Assembly: GCA_031269415.1 (NCBI GenBank)
Contig: JAISZF010000174.1
Location: 1-12,246, forward strand
Source of the DNA: Clostridiales bacterium
GTDB taxonomy: Bacteria > Bacillota > Clostridia > Lachnospirales > WQUN01
Reading direction: 5' to 3'
DNA length: 12,246 bases
In this document: in pieces, positions 1 to 7,876 of the stretch
Layout: each line of letters opens with the position of its first letter
Position numbering within the stretch: position 1 is the first letter of the stretch
Made by a program: the position numbers and the translations under genes
The notes under the pieces: model-generated
Seen by the model: the letters and a program-made list of their open reading frames with translations, nothing else
The model's database searches: none
Told to the model about the DNA's origin: nothing

Positions 1-513
1 ATCATAAGCCACTGAACCCGAGGTAGCCGCGGCGTAAGTTTGGGTCGAAGAGAGATAAGAGTTGCTGTACCCGGAGGCGTTCTGCGTGCCTGCGGCGGCG
101 TACGCGGACGTGCCGGAGGTAGACGGCGCGATATACGCCGCGCGGGCTATAAGCTGTTCTAGCTCCGTAATCTTGTTGTATATCCGGTTCATATCAACTT
201 CGCTGAAATCGATCAGATATTTCTGAACCATGGTAATATACTCTTCCTGAAATTCTTTAACTTTATTCCGCTGTTCAGAAATGGACGCTATTATGCTCTG
301 AATTTGAGAAAGCGCCTGTGTCCGCGATTCGGCAACCTGTAAATGCGCGTTTTTGACGATGTTGTCCGCGGCCATCTGAGCGCTGATTATGGCGTTTTTA
401 ATCGCGCTGTCTTTATCTTTGTAACTCTTGACGACCTGTTCAAGCGTTTCTATGTAATTATCAACTTGTTCAGGGTCATAACCTTTCTTTACATAATTAA
501 ATCGATCTGGCAT
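1..513 (-). CDS. DivIVA-like coiled-coil protein (partial, 3' end outside window)
   Basis: Reading leftward from ATG at 513-511 gives 171 codons with no stop, so the C-terminus lies beyond base 1. A GGAAGG ribosome site sits a few bases upstream of the ATG. Residues 5-30 (FNYVKKGYDPEQVDNYIETL) match the DivIVA N-terminal domain, in which a GYD-x-x-x-VD motif precedes a coiled coil. Residues 15-125 are mostly heptad-like helix. From about 128 the protein turns into a low-complexity Ala/Ser/Thr/Tyr/Gly tail, unlike the compact DivIVA C-terminus. DivIVA-family proteins bind curved membrane and recruit division, pole or wall-synthesis partners, so a scaffold role at the pole or septum is an inference here. 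The family call is fairly safe, but the specific ortholog (DivIVA, GpsB or SepIVA-like) is not. The downstream neighbour is unknown. It has its own spacer from vanW (272 bp with a terminator), so it is probably a separate transcript. Confidence 0.75.
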   Translation of the reverse strand, partial: MPDRFNYVKKGYDPEQVDNYIETLEQVVKSYKDKDSAIKNAIISAQMAADNIVKNAHLQVAESRTQALSQIQSIIASISEQRNKVKEFQEEYITMVQKYLIDFSEVDMNRIYNKITELEQLIARAAYIAPSTSGTSAYAAAGTQNASGYSNSYLSSTQTYAAATSGSVAYD

Positions 514-563
514 TTAGACCTTCCTTTCGTTCGGCTGCATCTTGAGTATATTCAATTAGCATT

Positions 564-592
564 AGTCTATCACTTATGGATCGAAAACGCAA
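564..592 (-). promoter_or_regulatory. candidate promoter of the DivIVA-like gene
   Basis: On the minus strand TTGCGT (592-587) and TAGACT (569-564) are separated by 17 bp, and a TGA directly before the -10 makes an extended -10 element. The match to sigma-A consensus is only partial (3/6 and 4/6). It lies about 50 bp upstream of the ATG at 513. Other weak pairs exist in this AT-rich spacer, so this is a best guess. Confidence 0.35.
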
Positions 593-608
593 TCCCTATA
601 TTTTAAAT

Positions 609-640
609 TTCACTAAATCTGCCATGTACAATATAGTGAA
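609..640. repeat. imperfect inverted repeat, operator-like
   Basis: TTCACTAAAT (609-618) and ATATAGTGAA (631-640) are inverted arms with one mismatch around a 12-bp centre. They lie upstream of the candidate promoter of the DivIVA-like gene. The size and spacing fit a dimeric repressor site, but no regulator can be named. The rest of the 514-737 spacer is plain AT-rich sequence. Confidence 0.35.
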
Positions 641-737
641 TATAAGAATTTTATGTATAATAATCAGAAATTGTAATGATATTAGTTATTTTAGCGAGTG
701 ATTGCGTGTCAGACCATTACATTGCCAACAGCGCAAA

Positions 738-777
738 ACAAGGGCCGCTCCAATTACGTTGGGCAGCCCTGTTTTTT
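738..777 (-). terminator. intrinsic terminator after the VanW-domain gene (possibly bidirectional)
   Basis: Minus-strand ACAGGGC-TGC-CCAA and TTGG-A-GCG-GCCC-T-TGT fold into about 14 bp with two single-base bulges and a CGTAA loop (bases 772-738). On the minus strand TTTT follows, 14 bases past the vanW stop codon. On the plus strand the same stem is followed by six T (772-777), so it could stop transcription from either side. Confidence 0.8.
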
Positions 778-785
778 CTGTGCCG

Positions 786-1904
786 TTACTTCTTCCCATA
801 CAGCGAAACGGTCAGCGTACGGTTATTATAATCCAAAATCAAATATAAGTCATTCGCCGTGTTATTCTGAAACCTAAAATCAGGTCCTCCATAGCTCACC
901 GTGGCGTCGCGGCCCTTGGGCACGTACCCGACCGCCGCCGAGTGCGCGTGGCGCTCCACTACTCTCAGCCCGGCTTCCAGCACGGCGTTGTATATCGTGG
1001 ACGAGACCTGACAGATGCCTCCGCCCAATCCGGTATCCGGTACGCCGTTCACCAGGATGCCCGCTTCTTTAAACCCTCTGGACGCCGACGTAAACCCCAG
1101 GGCGCCGTTGAACGAGAAAGTCGATCCGGGTTTCACCAGCGTTCCGGTAAGGAAGTCACACGCCAGCGATATATTGGTGTTGCGGTTAGGTACGTTAGTG
1201 GTATATGTAGTGTATGTTCCGAGCCTGCCGTATCCGGCCGCGGCGGCGGCCGCGGGGTTCGAGTATATAGGGCTGGACTTGATATTCAGCGTTGCGTGAT
1301 GATCGGCGTTGGCCCATATGGCGTCGTCGATCTTTTTATAGATTTGCTCTAAAAAGGTCGACTGATCCAGATCATAGCCGATTATCTGGCTGACCGCGGT
1401 ACCGTCGGAAAACGTGCGCGTCTGTGGGTTGAATACGGGCGCGGATTTCTTAACAGGCGGCACGGTTGCGTTCAAATCATCAACAATACCCTTCGCGAAC
1501 GCCTCTACCTTCGGCTTATCATATGAATACGCGGAGGTAAAGGTATTCCCCTCACCGTACTGATCAGTGGTAAACCACAGTTGATTCAGCAATTCAAGCG
1601 TGTTGATGTCTATGGATATGTCCTCGGACCGCAGGTAATACTCACTGCCGTTCATAATGACCTTAAGCTCGAAATCCCGCGCTAGGCGCCGTGTCCGCTC
1701 GTTGAACTTCTGATATGCCAATGGATATGTATAGTCTGACAATAAGATTCCGTCCAGTGTGATGTCGGTAGCCAGTCTCTTGCCCTCCGTAGCGGTATCA
1801 CCGTTCGGTATGGAGATCTCAAACGCCGCCGCGGATACGGAAAACGCCGCGGTTCCGCATAAGACAATTATGACCGTCAGCACCTTTCTCATAAAACTCA
1901 TCAT
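786..1904 (-). CDS. exported VanW-domain protein with N-terminal peptidoglycan-binding-like region
   Basis: The protein has 372 residues. Residues 1-27 form a signal peptide or signal anchor (a basic MRK start followed by a hydrophobic stretch and AAA), so it acts outside the membrane. Residues about 45-195 resemble the PG_binding_4/YoaR-type region found ahead of VanW domains. A six-alanine linker (218-223) follows, then the VanW domain (about 228-365). Its hallmarks are GGGICQVSSTIYNA (294-307), with a conserved cysteine, and RHAHS (318-322). VanW proteins are named after a vancomycin-cluster gene, but their activity is not settled and most are ordinary cell-wall proteins. This copy lies beside gyrA with no van genes, so no resistance role is implied. 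The start is uncertain: no strong ribosome site precedes ATG 1904, and ATGs at 1901 and 1892 (MRKVLT) are possible. It is flanked by its own promoter and terminator. Confidence 0.85.
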   Translation of the reverse strand: MMSFMRKVLTVIIVLCGTAAFSVSAAAFEISIPNGDTATEGKRLATDITLDGILLSDYTYPLAYQKFNERTRRLARDFELKVIMNGSEYYLRSEDISIDINTLELLNQLWFTTDQYGEGNTFTSAYSYDKPKVEAFAKGIVDDLNATVPPVKKSAPVFNPQTRTFSDGTAVSQIIGYDLDQSTFLEQIYKKIDDAIWANADHHATLNIKSSPIYSNPAAAAAAGYGRLGTYTTYTTNVPNRNTNISLACDFLTGTLVKPGSTFSFNGALGFTSASRGFKEAGILVNGVPDTGLGGGICQVSSTIYNAVLEAGLRVVERHAHSAAVGYVPKGRDATVSYGGPDFRFQNNTANDLYLILDYNNRTLTVSLYGKK

Positions 1905-1912
1905 AGATGTAC

Positions 1913-1938
1913 GCGCGAAGATATTGCGATTATCGCGC
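1913..1938. repeat. inverted repeat in the vanW leader
   Basis: GCGCGA (1913-1918) and TCGCGC (1933-1938) are perfect 6-bp arms with a 14-nt centre. The centre overlaps a second small palindrome, GCGAT-T-ATCGC (1926-1936). The element ends 8 bases before the vanW start codon, in the place where a ribosome site would be expected. It may be a leader hairpin or a repressor site, or it may be chance. Confidence 0.35.
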
Positions 1939-1966
1939 TACCCCCCTATCTTTTTAATTTGATTCT

Positions 1967-1995
1967 ATGATACATGATTAATTTGAAATTGTCTA
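1967..1995 (-). promoter_or_regulatory. sigma-A-type promoter of the VanW-domain gene
   Basis: On the minus strand TAGACA (1995-1990, 5/6 to TTGACA) and TATCAT (1972-1967, 5/6 to TATAAT) are 17 bp apart. Transcription would start near 1960, giving a leader of about 55 nt. It lies directly downstream of the gyrA terminator, which makes vanW an independent unit. Confidence 0.6.
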
Positions 1996-2044
1996 TAGTT
2001 TCCAGATTTCGTTTTTGTTTCAAATTTTAGGAATACTATAAAGT

Positions 2045-2082
2045 AAAAAAGAGATAGTAATTATACTCACCATCTCTTTTTT
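2045..2082 (-). terminator. intrinsic terminator after gyrA, end of the dnaN-gyrA cluster
   Basis: On the minus strand AAAAAAGAGATGGT pairs with ACTATCTCTTTTTT around a 10-nt loop. The pairing includes one G-T wobble, and the 3' arm itself ends in six T. It begins 12 bases after the gyrA stop codon. The A-run/T-run symmetry means it may also work in the other direction. Confidence 0.85.
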
Positions 2083-2094
2083 ATAGATTTTTGT

Positions 2095-4629
2095 CTAATT
2101 CAAATCGTCATTACCATCCTCCGAGTCTTCCGCATCGCCAGGCTCGTCTTCCACGTCCGCCCGCCTCGCGGCCTCCAATTGCTCCTCAGCGATCCTGGCC
2201 ACGCCGGCCACGGTAACGCCTTCCTCCAAATCAATCAGCTTTACGCCGCTGGAATACCTGCCTTGGACCGATATATCAGATACCCGTATGCGAATAATAA
2301 CGCCCTCGGAGGTTATCAGCATCAGTTCCTCACGTTCCGTAACAGGGCAAACAGCCGCCACTTTGCCTGTCTTAGGCGTAATCTTGTACACCTTCAGCCC
2401 AAAACCGTTCCTGTTTTGAGGCCTGAATTCCTCTATATTCGTACATCTGCCCATGCCCATTTCAGACACGAACAGTATCTGACATCCGTCGGACACGATG
2501 CCTCCGCCGACGACAAAATCGGCTTCCCGCAGCCTTATGGCGCGTACCCCCGCAGCTTGCCTGCCCATGGCGCGGATCAGCGACTCATTGAACCGTATGC
2601 CCATGCCCTGCGCCGTCGCCACGAAAATCTCCCGGCCTTCCTCCACGCGCAGCACCGCGATCAGCTCGTCGTCGTCCTTTATGGACAGCGCGTTAAACCC
2701 TGATTTCTTTATATTCACAAACTGTTTCAAGGCCATCTTTTTGATTATGCCGCGTTTGGTCAGCATTATGATACAGTCGTTATAATCGCTGCCGCTCACC
2801 GGTATGACCGCCGCGGTTTTTTCACCGCCGCTTAAATTCAGCAGGTTTACGATAGCCATGCCCCGCGCGGTGCGTCCGGTCGTTGGAATTTCATACGCCT
2901 TTATGCGGTAGACGCGGCCCAGGTTCGTAAAGAACAGAATCTCGTCGTGCGTACTGGCTACGAACAGATTCTTAACGATATCCTCTTCGCGTGTATTCAT
3001 GCCGATTATACCCTTGCCGCCCCGGTTCTGGCTCTTATATGTGGCAAGCGGCAGACGCTTGATGTAATCCAGCCGCGTCATGGTAATAACATTGTCTTCC
3101 TCGTCAATGAGATCCTCTATATCAATCTCAGCTTCGCCGCGAACGATCTGAGTCCGGCGCTCATCGCCGTATTTTTCCTTAATGGATTTCAGCTCGTCGC
3201 GAATAACTTCATACATTCGCTTCTCGCTGCCTAAGATAGCCTGCAATTCGGCTATCTGAGCTTTTATCTGCCCGTATTCCTGTTCCAAACGGCCGCGTTC
3301 CAAGCCGGTCAGAGCGCGAAGGCGCATCTCCACGATGGCCGCCGATTGTTCATCGGTCAGGCCGAATCTTTCAGACAGCCGCGTTCGCGCGGTTGGGGTA
3401 TCCGGCGACGAACGGATAATCGCGATCACCTCATCAATATTATCCAGCGCTATCAGCAAACCGTCCAGGATATGCGCGCGTTTCTGGGCTTTATTCAGCT
3501 CAAAGCGGCTGCGCCGCAGCAGCACGTCCTCCTGATGCTGGAGATAGAATTCCAGCATCTGCTTTATATTCAGGATTTTGGCCTCGTTCTTCACCAGGGC
3601 CAGCATTATTACGCTGAAATTCTCCTGCAGCGACGAGAATTTATAGAACTGGTTCAGGATTACATTGGCGTTAGCGTCCTTCTTCAACTCAATAACCATC
3701 CGCACGCCCTCGCGGTTGGATTCGTCACGCAAGGCCGTGACGCCCTCCACCTTGCGCTCCTTCACCAGATCGGCCATCTTTTCCAGGAGTTTGGCTTTGT
3801 TCACCTGATAAGGGATCTCCGTCACGACGATCATATCCCTGCCTACATTTCCCGGCATCGGTTCGATACTGGCCGTGGCGCGCACCGTCACCTTGCCCCT
3901 GCCTGTCCGGTACGCCTGCCGCATTCCAGATGTGCCCAGAATGGACGCCCCTGTCGGGAAATCCGGACCCTTTATGATGTTCATGATCTCGCCTATATCC
4001 GTATCCCTGTTGTCTTCAATCCGGTTGTCAATAATAAGCGTCAGCGCGTCTATGCACTCCGAGAGATTATGCGGGGGGATATTGGTGGCCATGCCGACCG
4101 CTATGCCGGAGGAACCGTTTACCAGCAGATTGGGAAACCGTGAAGGCAGCACGACCGGCTCCTGAAACTCACCGTCGTAGTTGGGTATAAAGTCCACGGT
4201 ATCCTTTTCGATATCCGCGAGCATCTCCATGCTGATCTTGCTTAACCTCGCCTCCGTGTACCGCTGTGCCGCCGCCCCGTCGCCGTCCATCGAGCCGAAA
4301 TTCCCGTGGCCGTCCACCAAGGGGTAACGTATGGAGAAGTCCTGCGCCATCCGAACCATTGCGTCATAAATCGACGACTCGCCGTGGGGATGGAATTTGC
4401 CCATGGTATCGCCCACTATACGCGCCGACTTTTTATACGCCTTGGACGGGTCCAGGTTAAGTTCATTCATCGCGTAGAGAATGCGCCTGTGAACGGGCTT
4501 TAAACCGTCGCGTACATCGGGCAGAGCGCGCGCCACTATAACGCTCATCGCGTAATCTATATAGGAATCGCGCATCGTGTTCTCAATGTACACGTCCATA
4601 ATTTTATCGTATTGATTAGTTTCGCTCAT
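2095..4629 (-). CDS. gyrA: DNA gyrase subunit A
   Basis: The 844-residue breakage-reunion subunit of DNA gyrase (A2B2) introduces negative supercoils using ATP bound by GyrB. The N-terminal winged-helix/tower region runs to about 515. The catalytic tyrosine is Y124 in AAQRYTEARL, next to R123. The quinolone-determining stretch HPHGESSIYDAM (81-91) keeps the serine (S85) and aspartate (D89) equivalent to E. coli S83 and D87, so no classical quinolone-resistance change is visible there. The C-terminal beta-pinwheel (about 518-812) starts with the GyrA box. It reads QNRGGKG (534-540) instead of QRRGGKG, but still marks this as gyrase and not ParC. An acidic tail (825-842) ends the protein. ATG 4629 follows a GGGGTGGG ribosome-site-like run, 15 bp after the gyrB stop, so the two subunits are almost certainly cotranscribed. 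Confidence 0.98.
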   Translation of the reverse strand: MSETNQYDKIMDVYIENTMRDSYIDYAMSVIVARALPDVRDGLKPVHRRILYAMNELNLDPSKAYKKSARIVGDTMGKFHPHGESSIYDAMVRMAQDFSIRYPLVDGHGNFGSMDGDGAAAQRYTEARLSKISMEMLADIEKDTVDFIPNYDGEFQEPVVLPSRFPNLLVNGSSGIAVGMATNIPPHNLSECIDALTLIIDNRIEDNRDTDIGEIMNIIKGPDFPTGASILGTSGMRQAYRTGRGKVTVRATASIEPMPGNVGRDMIVVTEIPYQVNKAKLLEKMADLVKERKVEGVTALRDESNREGVRMVIELKKDANANVILNQFYKFSSLQENFSVIMLALVKNEAKILNIKQMLEFYLQHQEDVLLRRSRFELNKAQKRAHILDGLLIALDNIDEVIAIIRSSPDTPTARTRLSERFGLTDEQSAAIVEMRLRALTGLERGRLEQEYGQIKAQIAELQAILGSEKRMYEVIRDELKSIKEKYGDERRTQIVRGEAEIDIEDLIDEEDNVITMTRLDYIKRLPLATYKSQNRGGKGIIGMNTREEDIVKNLFVASTHDEILFFTNLGRVYRIKAYEIPTTGRTARGMAIVNLLNLSGGEKTAAVIPVSGSDYNDCIIMLTKRGIIKKMALKQFVNIKKSGFNALSIKDDDELIAVLRVEEGREIFVATAQGMGIRFNESLIRAMGRQAAGVRAIRLREADFVVGGGIVSDGCQILFVSEMGMGRCTNIEEFRPQNRNGFGLKVYKITPKTGKVAAVCPVTEREELMLITSEGVIIRIRVSDISVQGRYSSGVKLIDLEEGVTVAGVARIAEEQLEAARRADVEDEPGDAEDSEDGNDDLN

Positions 4630-4644
4630 CTACCCACCCCAAGG

Positions 4645-6549
4645 CTACACATCCAAGTTCTGCGCCATTTTACCGTATTCGTGAATAAATTCCCTGCGCG
4701 GCTCCACTTTATCGCCCATTAACTGGGTGAAGATCTGGTCGGCGGCGATCGCGTCGTCTATATTGACCTTCAGCAGCGTTCGGCGTTCGGGATCCATCGT
4801 GGTGTCCCACAATTGCCCCGCGTCCATCTCGCCTAAACCCTTGTACCGCTGTATGGGCTTTATGCCCTCGCGTCCTATCTCTTTCAGAATGCCCTCCAGC
4901 TCCAGATCGCTGTAGGCGTAATACTCGTTCTTGCCCTTCTCCACCTTGTACAGCGGCGGCTGGGCTATATAAACCTTGCCTTCCTCAATCAGCGGCGTCA
5001 TGAAACGGAACATGAACGTTAAGAGCAGCGTGCGTATATGCGCTCCGTCCACATCGGCGTCCGTCATTATCACAATCTTGTGGTACCGCAGTTTTCCTAT
5101 GTCAAAATCCTCATGAATGCCCGTGCCGAACGCGGTGATCATGGCTTTTATCTCTTCGTTGGAGAGTATCTTGTCCAGCCGCGCCTTTTCCACGTTCATA
5201 ATCTTGCCCCTAAGCGGCAGGATAGCCTGCGTTTTGGGCGTACGCGCGCTCTTGGCCGATCCGCCCGCGGAATCGCCCTCCACGATGTAGATTTCGCATT
5301 TTGTCGGATCCTTCTCGGAGCAATCCGTCAGTTTCCCCGGCAGGCTCCCGTTCTCCAGCACGGATTTCCGCCGGACGAGTTCGCGCGCCTTTTTCGCCGC
5401 GTCCCTTGCTCGCGAGGCCATCAGGCTCTTGTCCACTATCAGTTTGCCGATAGATGGGTTTTCCTCCAGAAAGTATGAGAAATACTGCGACACCACGGCT
5501 TCCACTGCCAAACGCGCCTCGCTGTTGCCCAGCTTCGTCTTGGTCTGGCTGTCAAACTGCGGATGTTCCAGTTTTATGCTGACCACGGCGGTCAGACCCT
5601 CGCGCACGTCGTCGCCGCTTAAATTCTTATCCGCTTCCTTTAGCAGGTTGAACTTGCGGGCGTAGTCATTAACAGTCTTGGTCATGGCCGCGCGAAAGCC
5701 AGCGACGTGCGTGCCGCCGTCCATAGTGTTGATATTGTTGACAAATGTGTAGGTATTCTCCAGATAACCGTCGTTATACTGCAGCGCGGCCTCAACGAAC
5801 ACGCCCTCATGCGTCTGCTCGCAGTAAAAGATCTTATCGAATACAGGAGAACGGTTTTTGTTGATATGCCGCACAAATTCCTTTATACCGCCCTCGTATC
5901 GGTACGTGCGCGTAACAATTTCTTCGCCCCGCAGATCGTTCAGGGTGATTTTCAAACCCTTCGTCAAGAAAGCTGTTTCCTGCAGACGCTGCTTCAGCAC
6001 GTCAAAACTGTATTCCATTTCCTCGAAAATATCCGCGTCTGGCTTGAAATGTATAAACGTGCCCCTTTTATCCGTTTCCCCGGCGATCTCCACCGGTTTC
6101 TCCGGAGCGCCGCGCAGATAAGACTGAACGTATTCCTTGCCCTCCATGTATACGCTTACTCGCAGCCATTCCGACAGCGCGTTCACAACTGAGGCGCCCA
6201 CGCCGTGCAGCCCGCCCGATACCTTATAACCGCCGCCGCCGAACTTCCCGCCGGCGTGCAGCACCGTGAAAACAACTTCCAGCGCCGAGACGCCTTTCTG
6301 AGGCTGAATACCCACCGGTATACCCCTGCCGTTGTCCGACACGGATATCGAGTTGTCCTCGTGTATGTTAACGGTAATCTCCGTGCAGTAGCCCATCAGG
6401 GCCTCGTCCACCGCGTTGTCCACAATCTCGTATACCAAATGATGCAAACCCTTGGAAGAGGTGGTTCCGATATACATGCCCGGCGTTTTGCGAACCGCTT
6501 CAAGCCCTTCCAATATCTGTATCTGATTGCCGTCATATCCCTCTGACAT
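4645..6549 (-). CDS. gyrB: DNA gyrase subunit B
   Basis: The 634-residue ATPase/TOPRIM subunit has the short Gram-positive form, without the E. coli C-terminal insertion. The GHKL ATPase includes catalytic E41 and N45 in EIVDNAVDEAL, D72 in SDNGRGIP, and the ATP lid GGKFGGGGYKVSGGLHGVG (100-118). The transducer domain runs to about 395. The TOPRIM domain has E424 in VEGDSAGG and D497/D499/D501 in TDADVDGAH, the metal-binding acids. The C-terminal QRYKGLGEMD (567-576) contacts GyrA and DNA. Methionine 135 occupies the place of E. coli R136, a coumarin-contact residue. The TOPRIM loop reads SAKSARTPKTQ where GRDR-like residues are usual. ATG 6549 follows GGGGAG at good spacing. It lies 24 bp after remB and 15 bp before gyrA. 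Confidence 0.98.
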   Translation of the reverse strand: MSEGYDGNQIQILEGLEAVRKTPGMYIGTTSSKGLHHLVYEIVDNAVDEALMGYCTEITVNIHEDNSISVSDNGRGIPVGIQPQKGVSALEVVFTVLHAGGKFGGGGYKVSGGLHGVGASVVNALSEWLRVSVYMEGKEYVQSYLRGAPEKPVEIAGETDKRGTFIHFKPDADIFEEMEYSFDVLKQRLQETAFLTKGLKITLNDLRGEEIVTRTYRYEGGIKEFVRHINKNRSPVFDKIFYCEQTHEGVFVEAALQYNDGYLENTYTFVNNINTMDGGTHVAGFRAAMTKTVNDYARKFNLLKEADKNLSGDDVREGLTAVVSIKLEHPQFDSQTKTKLGNSEARLAVEAVVSQYFSYFLEENPSIGKLIVDKSLMASRARDAAKKARELVRRKSVLENGSLPGKLTDCSEKDPTKCEIYIVEGDSAGGSAKSARTPKTQAILPLRGKIMNVEKARLDKILSNEEIKAMITAFGTGIHEDFDIGKLRYHKIVIMTDADVDGAHIRTLLLTFMFRFMTPLIEEGKVYIAQPPLYKVEKGKNEYYAYSDLELEGILKEIGREGIKPIQRYKGLGEMDAGQLWDTTMDPERRTLLKVNIDDAIAADQIFTQLMGDKVEPRREFIHEYGKMAQNLDV

Positions 6550-6573
6550 TTTTTCTCCCCTTCCAGGTTCCGG

Positions 6574-6807
6574 TTACATCAGTTCCAATAATTCCCGCAG
6601 CCGTTTTCGCAGCGTCGCTTTGGCTATCGGCGAATAATACGCCATATCGCGCGTCAGCACAACACTGCGGCGCTCGCCGCCGGCGTCGGCGCTTTTCATC
6701 GCGTTCAGGGCTTCGCCCGTAATCTCTGGTATCCCGGCCTCGCAGCCCAATATCAGGGCAATGTCCTCAACAGGCACGGATATATCGGAGCCGATATGCA
6801 GAAACAT
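6574..6807 (-). CDS. remB: RemB/YaaB-like DUF370 DNA-binding regulator
   Basis: This 77-residue protein starts MFLHIGSDISVPVEDIALIL and contains TRDMAYYSPIAKATLRKR, both typical of the DUF370 family (RemA/RemB, formerly YlzA/YaaB). The position between recF and gyrB matches Bacillus yaaB. Family members are small oligomeric DNA-binding proteins; in Bacillus subtilis the Rem proteins activate biofilm-matrix genes. The target genes here are unknown. I chose ATG 6807 because it aligns with the family start and follows GGAAGGG inside the recF end. An upstream in-frame ATG at 6834 would add nine non-conserved residues that overlap recF. It starts one base after the recF stop codon, so translation is probably coupled. 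Confidence 0.88.
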   Translation of the reverse strand: MFLHIGSDISVPVEDIALILGCEAGIPEITGEALNAMKSADAGGERRSVVLTRDMAYYSPIAKATLRKRLRELLELM

Positions 6808-6808
6808 A

Positions 6809-7876
6809 TTATTCAACCCTTCCGTCGGTAACACGCATAATCTTCGAGCCTTCCGGCGCTTTCCGCAATATATCCTCCGCGCCCGTGCAAGTCATAATGA
6901 TCTGAATATGCTCCATACTCTCCAATAAGAACCGCTGCCTGTCCTTGTCCAGTTCCGAGAGTACGTCGTCCAGCAGCAGCACGGGGTCATGGCCCTTATG
7001 CCGACGGATAAACCGCACCTCCGCCAGCTTGGCGGAAAGCGAAGCCGTGCGCTGCTGCCCCTGTGAGCCGTAAATCCGGCAGTCCACCCCGTTTATGGAA
7101 AAAATCAGATCGTCTCTGTGTACGCCGACAGAGGTACCGCCCTGAGCGATGTCTTTCTCGTGACTTTTCGTGAGCCTTTCCTCCAGCGAATCCGCGGGGG
7201 TGTCGGGAGCGTAGCCGATATAAAGCGTCTCCCTGCCCGAGGTTATCCGACCGTGAATATCGGAGGCTATGGGGTTCAGCAGATCGACAAACACGTTTCT
7301 GTGCCCGATGATTTTCTTACCGTGTTCCGCCAACTGACGGTCCCATACAGGCAGCGTGTCCATGGCGCCGGCGCGCCGGCGTATATCCTTCAGGAGGTTG
7401 TTTCGCTGCTTCAACGCCCTGTAATACTGCTGCAGTTCGTAATAATAAACCCTGTTTAACTGACAGAGTTCTATATCCATAAACCGTCTGCGTTCGGCAG
7501 GGCCGGATTTTATGAGTTTTAAATCCTCAGGCGAAAACACCACAGTCAGCAGATTTCCGAAGAGCTCACCCAGACGTCGCACCGGCGTGTGGTTTACCGC
7601 GGCGCTCTTCTTGCCGTCGCGGCGGAGGTGAACGTCTATTCGCGATCCGTCGCCGGTTTCCACGCTTACATGAGCCTCTTTTCTCCCGAAACGGATCATC
7701 TCACGGTCGGACGCGCCGCGCTGTGAACGCCCGGTGGCGCAGATGTAAGCGGCTTCAAGAAAATTAGTCTTCCCTTGAGCGTTATCCCCGTACAGGATGT
7801 TCACCCCCCCGCCCATTTCATGTGTACTGTCAAGGAGGTTTCGGAAATCCGTGAAAGCGATTGTATGTAATTTCAT
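6809..7876 (-). CDS. recF: DNA replication/repair protein RecF
   Basis: This 355-residue SMC-like ATPase works with RecO and RecR to load RecA at single-strand gaps. The Walker A motif is GDNAQGKT (30-37). The ABC-type signature SQGQQR is at 271-276. The Walker B/D-loop is VLLLDDVLSELD (299-310). The N-terminal IAFTDFRNL, and SPEDLKLIKSGPAERRRFMD (115-134), are characteristic RecF blocks. The length is normal (about 360). The start ATG 7876 is preceded only by a weak GGGTGCGG run, so translation may partly depend on dnaN 41 bp upstream. The usual S4-domain gene yaaA between dnaN and recF is missing. Confidence 0.97.
   Translation of the reverse strand: MKLHTIAFTDFRNLLDSTHEMGGGVNILYGDNAQGKTNFLEAAYICATGRSQRGASDREMIRFGRKEAHVSVETGDGSRIDVHLRRDGKKSAAVNHTPVRRLGELFGNLLTVVFSPEDLKLIKSGPAERRRFMDIELCQLNRVYYYELQQYYRALKQRNNLLKDIRRRAGAMDTLPVWDRQLAEHGKKIIGHRNVFVDLLNPIASDIHGRITSGRETLYIGYAPDTPADSLEERLTKSHEKDIAQGGTSVGVHRDDLIFSINGVDCRIYGSQGQQRTASLSAKLAEVRFIRRHKGHDPVLLLDDVLSELDKDRQRFLLESMEHIQIIMTCTGAEDILRKAPEGSKIMRVTDGRVE

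Noticed and set aside
1235..1252. GC-rich hairpin CGGCCGC-GGCG-GCGGCCG inside vanW
   Set aside because: It is explained by alanine codons (GCG/GCC) of the six-alanine linker, so no separate element is needed.
786..1904. VanW-domain protein as a vancomycin-resistance gene
   Set aside because: No vanA/H/X/R/S-type genes are present, and VanW domains are common in ordinary Clostridia envelope proteins.
3346..4143. 265-codon plus-strand open frame opposite gyrA
   Set aside because: It is antisense to highly conserved gyrA sequence, has no ribosome site and no recognisable protein family pattern; a frame shadow.
6808..6834. Upstream ATG 6834 as the remB start
   Set aside because: The extra residues overlap recF and do not fit the DUF370 family start, which begins at MFLHIG.
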